Assembly: GCA_016880695.1 (NCBI GenBank)
Contig: JAEHCY010000235.1
Location: forward strand, 1-11,933
Source of the DNA: Chromatiaceae bacterium
GTDB lineage: Bacteria; Pseudomonadota; Gammaproteobacteria; Chromatiales; Chromatiaceae
Reading direction: 5' to 3'
Length of the DNA stretch: 11,933 bases
The notes under the pieces were generated by a model. That model was not told the DNA's origin and searched no databases. It saw nothing but the letters and a program-made list of their open reading frames with translations. A program made the translations under genes and the position numbers. Shown piece after piece: positions 8,004-11,933 of this stretch (positions are counted from its first letter, which is position 1; every line of letters begins with the position of its first letter).

Positions 8004-10565
8004 TTACACCTTTTCGACCTTACAGGCACACTTCTTGTAGTCCGTTTCTTTCGATAACGGACAGGTGGCATCCAGCGTCAGTTTATTGACCAGACGACCT
8101 GCATCGAAGAAGGGGATGAATACCAGGCCCTCGGGCGGGCGGTTGCGGCCGCGGGTCTCCACCCGGGCGGTGATTTCCCCACGCCGGCTAGAGACCTTCG
8201 CCATCTGGCCATCGCGCAGCTTGAGCCGTTTCGCATCTTCCTTGTTCATGAACAGCACCGCATCGGGCACCGCCTTGTAGAGCTCTGGCACCCGGCGGGT
8301 CATCGAACCCGAGTGCCAGTGCTCCAGCACCCGGCCGGTGCAAAACCACAGTGGATAGTCCTTGTCCGGAACTTCGGCCGCCGGCTCGTAGGGCGCAAAG
8401 ATCGCGTAGGCCCTGCCGTCTTTATTGCCATAGAAGAGTACCGTCTTCTGATCGCCCTTGACATGGGGATCGTAGCCGCCGCGGAAACGCCACAGGGTCT
8501 CCTTGCCATCAATCACCGGCCAGCGCAGACCGCGCACCTTGTGATAGGTGTCGAACTCCGCCATCTCATGGCCCTTCTTGATGATGTCGGGGGCCGAGTT
8601 GAACAGCCGATACTCCTCGAACAGGCCTTTCTGGACGTAGTAACCGAAGTCTTCGCTCTCGTGGTTGTCATAGGTGTTTCCGGCGGAGTCCTTGATGGGC
8701 TCCTTGGGGAACTTGTTGACCACCCCGTTGGCGAACAGGACGTCGTAGAGGGTCTTGCCGCGGTATTCCGGCTTCTTGGCCAGCAGATCCTCGGGCCAGA
8801 CCTCCTCGACCTTGAATCGCTTGGCGAACTCCATGACCTGCCAGACATCGGACTTGGATTCACCCGGCGGCTTGACCTGCTGGCGCCAGAACTGGGTCCG
8901 GCGCTCGGCGTTGCCATAGGCCCCTTCCTTCTCGGTCCACATGGCGGTGGGCAAGATGAGGTCAGCGGCCTGGGCCGAGACGGTCGGATAGGGATCGGAG
9001 ACAGTGATGAAGTTATCGGGGTTGCGCCAACCCGGATACATCTCGCCGTTGATGTTGGGACCGGCCTGCATGTTGTTGTTGCACTGCTGCCAGTAGCAGT
9101 TCATCTTGCCGTCCTTGAGCATGCGCTGCATGAGGACCGCGTGATAGCCGATCTTTTCGCTGATCGTGCCCTCCGGCAATTGCCAGATCTTTTCCGCAAA
9201 GGCCCGATGCTCGGGCTTCATCACCACCAGGTCCGCGGGTAGGCGATGGGCAAAGGTACCCACCTCGCGGGCGGTACCACAGGCGGAAGGCTGCCCGGTC
9301 AGGGAGAAGGGTCCGTTGCCCGGCTCGGAGATCTTCCCCATGAGCAGGTGCACGTTGTACATGTTGCCGTTCACCCAGGTGCCGCGGGTGTGTTGGTTGA
9401 AACCCATGGTCCAGTAGGACGTCACCTTCTTCTTCGGGTCGGCATAGACCTTGGCCAAACGCTCCAGCTTGTCCGTGGGCACACCCGATAGCTCGGAGAC
9501 ATGCTCCAGGGTGTAGGGCTCTACCAGCTTGGCGAATTCCTCGAAGGAAATGTCGTCGAGCTTGCCCGGATCGCCCTTTTTCTTGCTCGGGTCGGCCGGG
9601 TCGGCATAGCCGTTGTTGGTGGCGGCCTGCTCGTGGGGGTGATTTGGGCGCAGGCCATAGCCGATGCCAGTCGCCGCCTTCTTGAAGGCAACGTGGTTGT
9701 CGATGAATTCCTTGTTATAGGCCTTGTTCTGAATGATGTAGTTGGCGATGTAGTTGAGAATGGCCAGGTCCGCCTGAGGCGAAAACACCATTGCGTTGTC
9801 GGCCAGCTCGAAGCAGCGGTTCTCGAAGGTGGAGAGTACGTGTACCTCGCAGCCTTCCTTGGTCAGACGAGTGTCGGTGAGGCGGGACCAGAGAATCGGG
9901 TGCATCTCCGCCATGTTGGCGCCCCAGAGCACGAACACGTCGGCATGCTCGAGATCGTCGTAGCAGCCCATGGGCTCATCGATGCCGAAGGCGCGCATGA
10001 AGCCGACCACCGCCGAGGCCATGCAATGGCGGGCGTTGGGATCGAGATTATTGGTCCGCAGACCCGCCTTCATGAACTTGGACGCGGCATAGCCATCCCA
10101 CACCGCCCACTGGCCGGAGCCGAACATCCCCACGCGGCTGACGCCTCCCTCCTTCTTCATGGCCTCCTTCCATTTCTGGGCCATGACGTCGAAGGCCTCG
10201 CCCCAGGAAACCGCCTCGAATTCGCCGTTCTTGTCGAACTTGCCATTCTTCTTGCGCAGCATGGGCTTGGTGAGGCGGTCCTCCCCGTACATGATTTTCG
10301 GCAGGAAGTAGCCCTTGATGCAGTTCAAGCCGCGGTTGACCGGAGCATCCGGGTCGCCCTGGCTGGCAACCACCCGGCCATCTTTGACCCCAACCAGCAC
10401 GCTGCAGCCGGTGCCGCAGAACCGGCAGGGTGCCTTATCCCAGCGGATGCCCTCGTCACCCTGGGCGGCCAGCAGGGTCTTGCTGGCGGGAAGGGTGACA
10501 CCCGCAACCGTTGCCGCCGCGACAACCGCCTGAGTCTTAATGAATTCACGCCGAGTGACTTTCAC
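8004..10565 (-). CDS. napA: NapA, catalytic Mo-bisMGD subunit of periplasmic nitrate reductase
   Basis: This 853-residue enzyme reduces nitrate to nitrite in the periplasm. The twin-arginine signal (TRREFIK at 4-10, hydrophobic to about 28, cleavage near AAQ at 33-35) is read by NapD. The 4Fe-4S cysteines are Cys47, Cys50, Cys54 and Cys82, followed by the conserved Lys84 that lies between the cluster and the molybdopterin. The Mo ligand is Cys181 in NARHCMAS, followed by the NapA signature [17 protein letters not shown]. The family C-terminus ([12 protein letters not shown]) is present. The GTG at 10563-10565 is chosen because a perfect AGGAGG lies 6 nt upstream and the Tat motif then starts at residue 4. 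A GTG 33 bases further upstream lacks such a site. The start overlaps the napD end by 20 nt. The protein is about 25 residues longer than E. coli NapA, which could reflect the loop [16 protein letters not shown]. Confidence 0.97.
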   Translation of the reverse strand: MKVTRREFIKTQAVVAAATVAGVTLPASKTLLAAQGDEGIRWDKAPCRFCGTGCSVLVGVKDGRVVASQGDPDAPVNRGLNCIKGYFLPKIMYGEDRLTKPMLRKKNGKFDKNGEFEAVSWGEAFDVMAQKWKEAMKKEGGVSRVGMFGSGQWAVWDGYAASKFMKAGLRTNNLDPNARHCMASAVVGFMRAFGIDEPMGCYDDLEHADVFVLWGANMAEMHPILWSRLTDTRLTKEGCEVHVLSTFENRCFELADNAMVFSPQADLAILNYIANYIIQNKAYNKEFIDNHVAFKKAATGIGYGLRPNHPHEQAATNNGYADPADPSKKKGDPGKLDDISFEEFAKLVEPYTLEHVSELSGVPTDKLERLAKVYADPKKKVTSYWTMGFNQHTRGTWVNGNMYNVHLLMGKISEPGNGPFSLTGQPSACGTAREVGTFAHRLPADLVVMKPEHRAFAEKIWQLPEGTISEKIGYHAVLMQRMLKDGKMNCYWQQCNNNMQAGPNINGEMYPGWRNPDNFITVSDPYPTVSAQAADLILPTAMWTEKEGAYGNAERRTQFWRQQVKPPGESKSDVWQVMEFAKRFKVEEVWPEDLLAKKPEYRGKTLYDVLFANGVVNKFPKEPIKDSAGNTYDNHESEDFGYYVQKGLFEEYRLFNSAPDIIKKGHEMAEFDTYHKVRGLRWPVIDGKETLWRFRGGYDPHVKGDQKTVLFYGNKDGRAYAIFAPYEPAAEVPDKDYPLWFCTGRVLEHWHSGSMTRRVPELYKAVPDAVLFMNKEDAKRLKLRDGQMAKVSSRRGEITARVETRGRNRPPEGLVFIPFFDAGRLVNKLTLDATCPLSKETDYKKCACKVEKV

Positions 10566-10821
10566 AGTTGACCTCCTCTCCCAAGGTTTCGTCATCACCG
10601 TAGTGGTAAATCAAGGCCGTGCTCAGCACGCCGGGCACGTCACGGATGGCGGTGAGGGTATCCAACGCCGACGACCCGCCGGGGGTCTCCTCCACCGTCA
10701 CCACCAACTTGCCATCCGCCGTGGCCGCGTGTATCTCGACGCCCGGCAGCGCCCGCAAGCCGACTTGCACCGCGTCGAGCGCCTGGGGTCTGCTGTGGAC
10801 GACCAGGCTGCAGAGTTGCAT
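10546..10821 (-). CDS. napD: NapD, cytoplasmic chaperone for the NapA Tat signal peptide
   Basis: This 91-residue protein fits NapD, a small ferredoxin-fold chaperone that binds the NapA signal peptide and holds back export until the molybdenum cofactor is inserted. The N-terminus [16 protein letters not shown], the central [18 protein letters not shown] and the C-terminal [15 protein letters not shown] match the family pattern; the length is usual (E. coli NapD is 87). The ATG at 10819-10821 has AGGAG (10830-10834) 8 nt upstream. It follows napF by 23 bp. Its last codons contain the napA ribosome site and overlap the napA start by 20 nt, so chaperone and client are translationally coupled. 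Confidence 0.94.
   Translation of the reverse strand: MQLCSLVVHSRPQALDAVQVGLRALPGVEIHAATADGKLVVTVEETPGGSSALDTLTAIRDVPGVLSTALIYHYGDDETLGEEVNCESHSA
10572..10577 (-). promoter_or_regulatory. Ribosome binding site of napA, inside napD
   Basis: A perfect AGGAGG on the minus strand lies 6 nt before the GTG at 10565. It fixes the napA start and places the signal embedded in the last codons of napD, so napD translation probably passes through it. Confidence 0.8.
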
Positions 10822-10844
10822 TCGTCGCTCTCCTCAGCTCACCG

Positions 10845-11345
10845 CTATGGTGCAGGTGGGTGGCAGATCTCGATTGCCCCCACCGGACAGACACGGACAC
10901 AACCCCCGCAGCCATTGCAGGCACCGGGGTCGATCTGCGGTCGTGCGGTCCCTCCGCGTTGCAGCCGGAAGCCAATGGCATCCTCATCGCAAACCTCACC
11001 GCAGGACCGGCACACCACGCCCCGTAGGGCCAGGCAGCTCGGGCTAATCTGAGCCCGATAGGGCAAGGGCTGGCACTCATCGTCCGACCGCTGCAGTGCC
11101 CGCGGGCCACAGCCTTCGAGACACGCGCCGCAAAAGGTGCACCGCCCCTGGACAAAATCCAACGTCGGTAACCCACCCACCCCCGCGAGCAAGATGCCCT
11201 CGGGGCAACCGCGGATGCACTCACCGCAGCCGTCGCAACGCTGCCGAAAGCGCACCTCGGGCAATGCCCAAGGGGGACGCAGCGCCGAGCGTGCCCCCTT
11301 AAAGTCACCCCGAAGAAACTGTGCGCGCGAGATGCCAACACTCAT
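10845..11345 (-). CDS. napF: NapF, cytoplasmic polyferredoxin / NapA maturation factor
   Basis: This 166-residue soluble iron-sulphur protein has no signal peptide. In E. coli, NapF interacts with NapA in the cytoplasm and is thought to help its cluster maturation before export. Residues ALRPPWALPE precede the first cluster, as in NapF. Cysteine groups are at 37/40/43/47, 69/72/75/79, 104/112/115/119 (CRSCGEVC, with a long first spacing) and 143/146/149/153. The third group is less canonical but typical of the family. The ATG at 11343-11345 is the first gene of the operon, about 20 nt from the predicted transcription start and about 50 bp from an FNR box. The ribosome site is modest (AGGCGAG). 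No napE was found upstream. Confidence 0.93.
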   Translation of the reverse strand: MSVGISRAQFLRGDFKGARSALRPPWALPEVRFRQRCDGCGECIRGCPEGILLAGVGGLPTLDFVQGRCTFCGACLEGCGPRALQRSDDECQPLPYRAQISPSCLALRGVVCRSCGEVCDEDAIGFRLQRGGTARPQIDPGACNGCGGCVRVCPVGAIEICHPPAP

Positions 11346-11363
11346 GCGGCTCGCCTGAAAGAA

Positions 11364-11376
11364 CTTTAGTAGTAAA
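11364..11376 (-). promoter_or_regulatory. Candidate -10 element and transcription start of the nap operon
   Basis: On the minus strand TTTACT (11376 down to 11371) matches 4/6 of TATAAT and would start transcription near 11364-11366. This places the proximal FNR box at about -42 to -44 and the distal box at about -81 to -83. No good -35 is visible, as expected for a class II activator-dependent promoter. The leader to napF is only about 20 nt. Confidence 0.5.
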
Positions 11377-11400
11377 TGACATACTCACGGCAAAGGAGTA

Positions 11401-11414
11401 TTGACCCAGATCAA
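11401..11414 (-). promoter_or_regulatory. FNR-type box, proximal to napF
   Basis: The site reads TTGATCTGGGTCAA on the minus strand and differs from the TTGAT-N4-ATCAA consensus at one position. It is centred at 11407.5, close to -41.5 from the likely transcription start, the position from which FNR activates class II promoters. This fits oxygen-limited induction of nap. A Crp-like or DNR/ANR family regulator with the same recognition half-site is equally possible. Confidence 0.85.
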
Positions 11415-11439
11415 GGTTAGCGTCTTTTCGGCCCGTTTC

Positions 11440-11453
11440 TTGATCTGGATCAA
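11440..11453 (-). promoter_or_regulatory. FNR-type box, distal, perfect consensus
   Basis: TTGATCTGGATCAA is a perfect TTGAT-N4-ATCAA match. It is centred 39 bp upstream of the proximal box, at about -81 to -83 from the likely nap start. It could be a second activator site, a repressing site or an operator for rightward transcription. No convincing rightward -10 lies 30-36 bp away on the plus strand. Confidence 0.85.
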
Positions 11454-11472
11454 TACTCCCGCAGCAGAGCCG

Positions 11473-11508
11473 CCCTCGTTTCCGGCGCGAAACGCCGAGC
11501 CACGAGGG
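11473..11508. repeat. Two-part stem-loop beside the FNR region
   Basis: CCCTCGT (11473-11479) pairs with ACGAGGG (11502-11508). Inside, CGGCG pairs with CGCCG around a CGAAA loop, with small unpaired stretches of 3 and 4 nt between the stems. There is no T-tract on either strand. It may be part of an untranslated RNA, a protein site or chance in GC-rich DNA. Confidence 0.45.
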
Positions 11509-11754
11509 TGCTTATCGGGTGGCGGAGGTCATGCCTGCCAGGTTGTGCAAGGGTGATGATCGCCCGTGGAACGACTCGCGGTTCGCCGACTCTACCGCCA
11601 GCACCGCGCGCCGTGCGTCCAGAATGCAGGTGCGGATTCGGCACCTCCGGACGATACCGGGCAAAGGGTGCGCACACCGCATCCAGCACCTTGTGGAGCG
11701 CGCTGGTCGTCGCGGGAGAGAAGCGGTGCCCCCAGGGGCTCGGCGGTGCGTTTA
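11509..11754. other. Gene-free stretch between the nap control region and the tetR promoter
   Basis: I see no convincing gene here. Open frames on both strands are Arg/Pro/Gly-rich, lack ribosome sites, and one of them ends inside the distal FNR box. No tRNA, terminator with T-tract or repeat was recognised. Confidence 0.5.
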
Positions 11755-11783
11755 TTGACCCAGCGCGGAAGGGTGTCTAGCAT
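11755..11783 (+). promoter_or_regulatory. Candidate sigma70 promoter of the TetR-family gene
   Basis: TTGACC (11755-11760, 5/6 of the -35 consensus) is followed after exactly 17 bp by TAGCAT (11778-11783, 4/6 of the -10). The predicted start is near 11790, about 28 nt before the ATG at 11818. The predicted start falls inside the palindromic operator candidate. Confidence 0.55.
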
Positions 11784-11788
11784 TTCAA

Positions 11789-11802
11789 TAAACGTTCGTT
11801 CA
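11789..11802. promoter_or_regulatory. Candidate TetR-type operator overlapping the tetR start site
   Basis: TAAACG-TT-CGTTCA is an inverted repeat with 5 of 6 paired positions around a TT centre. AACG/CGTT half-sites of this kind are common in operators of TetR/AcrR-family regulators. It lies 15 bp before the ATG, at the predicted transcription start, which fits autorepression. Confidence 0.45.
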
Positions 11803-11817
11803 CCTCCCGGTGATGGC

Positions 11818-11933
11818 ATGAGTATCGATTCGGCATCGGCGAGCAACGCTACGGGTCAGATCATCCTGACACGGGCCATCCCGCTGTTTGCCCGCTCGGG
11901 TTTCACCGGGGTATCCATGCGCGACATCGCCCG
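11818..11933 (+). CDS. TetR/AcrR-family transcriptional regulator, partial (C-terminus off the right edge)
   Basis: Only the first 38 codons are present. After a polar N-terminal stretch (MSIDSASASNATG) comes GQIILTRAIPLFARSGFTGVSMRDIA, which is the classic start of the TetR helix-turn-helix: helix 1 with A..LF...G, then the F.G.SMRDIA turn into helix 2. The ligand-binding domain, and so the effector and target, cannot be seen. It is the only plus-strand gene, divergent from nap and about 470 bp from napF. It has its own promoter and operator candidates, so it is probably unrelated to nitrate control. The ATG at 11818 is the only plausible start. No clear Shine-Dalgarno precedes it. Confidence 0.85.
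   Translation, partial: MSIDSASASNATGQIILTRAIPLFARSGFTGVSMRDIA

Larger units (their letters stand above)
11395..11459. repeat. Long near-perfect inverted repeat containing both FNR boxes
   Basis: Two 21-bp arms (11395-11415 and 11439-11459) are reverse complements at 20 of 21 positions and are separated by 23 bp. Each arm contains a whole FNR box plus GGAGTA outside it and one further G on the inner side. The only mismatch is inside the proximal box. The repeat extends well beyond what FNR recognition needs. It could extrude a cruciform or, if transcribed, form a strong hairpin. Confidence 0.9.

Noticed and set aside
9501-10571. 356-codon plus-strand open frame opposite napA
   Set aside because: It is a mirror of napA codon usage with a Val/Gly/Leu-rich composition and no motif. 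NapA on the other strand is unambiguous.
11394-11400. NarL/NarP-like heptamer TACTCCT on the minus strand
   Set aside because: It fits TACYYMT, but it is a single short heptamer without the inverted 7-2-7 partner expected for NarP. It is also part of the inverted-repeat arm, so it may be coincidental.
11753-11763. Repeat of TATTGACCCAG, also found in the proximal FNR arm at 11399-11409
   Set aside because: The copy lacks the ATCAA half-site. An 11-base match can occur by chance, and it is better explained as the tetR -35 region.
11450-11776. Open minus-strand frame of about 108 codons in the nap-tetR gap, with a possible GTG start at 11689
   Set aside because: It has no ribosome site and no recognisable domain. 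Its Arg/Pro/Gly-rich composition is typical of chance frames in GC-rich DNA, and its stop lies inside the distal FNR box, which would be odd for a real gene.
11508-11780. Plus-strand open frame of 90 codons before tetR
   Set aside because: The predicted protein is Arg/Pro-rich with no family resemblance. It would run through the tetR promoter, and no promoter or Shine-Dalgarno supports it.

Overview
The window is GC-rich, tightly packed chromosomal DNA. It looks like a gammaproteobacterium able to respire nitrate. The nap gene order napFDAGHBC matches the Escherichia coli operon. The lol-comEC-exbB order matches the housekeeping block known from Pseudomonas and many other gammaproteobacteria. 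Twin-arginine and Sec signals, c-type cytochromes and a lipoprotein-sorting ABC transporter all indicate a Gram-negative cell envelope. The sequence alone does not support a genus assignment. Every confident gene except the last lies on the minus strand, so transcription runs from high to low coordinates.

Region 1 (about 11345 down to 5049) is a complete periplasmic nitrate reductase operon: napF, napD, napA, napG, napH, napB, napC. Electrons from quinol enter through the tetrahaem NapC and/or the NapGH iron-sulphur module, pass to dihaem NapB, and reach the Mo-bisMGD/4Fe-4S enzyme NapA in the periplasm. NapD is the chaperone that binds the NapA Tat signal. NapF is a cytoplasmic polyferredoxin maturation factor. 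Genes overlap or are closely spaced, with hairpins in the napA-napG and napB-napC gaps. Upstream of napF lie two FNR-type boxes placed in the arms of a nearly perfect 21-bp inverted repeat. The proximal box sits close to a class II activator position relative to a plausible -10 element.

Region 2 (about 4866 down to the left edge) is a separate minus-strand envelope and DNA-uptake cluster. It holds one LolC/LolE-family permease, the ATPase LolD, the competence channel ComEC, and the start of an ExbB/TolQ proton-channel gene cut by the left edge. Only one Lol permease is present, which suggests a LolF-type homodimeric transporter or a second permease elsewhere. The lolC/E start may be leaderless.

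Region 3 (about 11460 to the right edge) is a gene-poor gap of roughly 360 bp with a stable hairpin, followed by the first 38 codons of a plus-strand TetR-family regulator. That regulator has a good sigma70-like promoter and an overlapping palindromic operator candidate, which suggests autoregulation. I found no CRISPR array, tRNA, rRNA, insertion sequence or defence-like genes. The most unusual structure is the two-box FNR palindrome.
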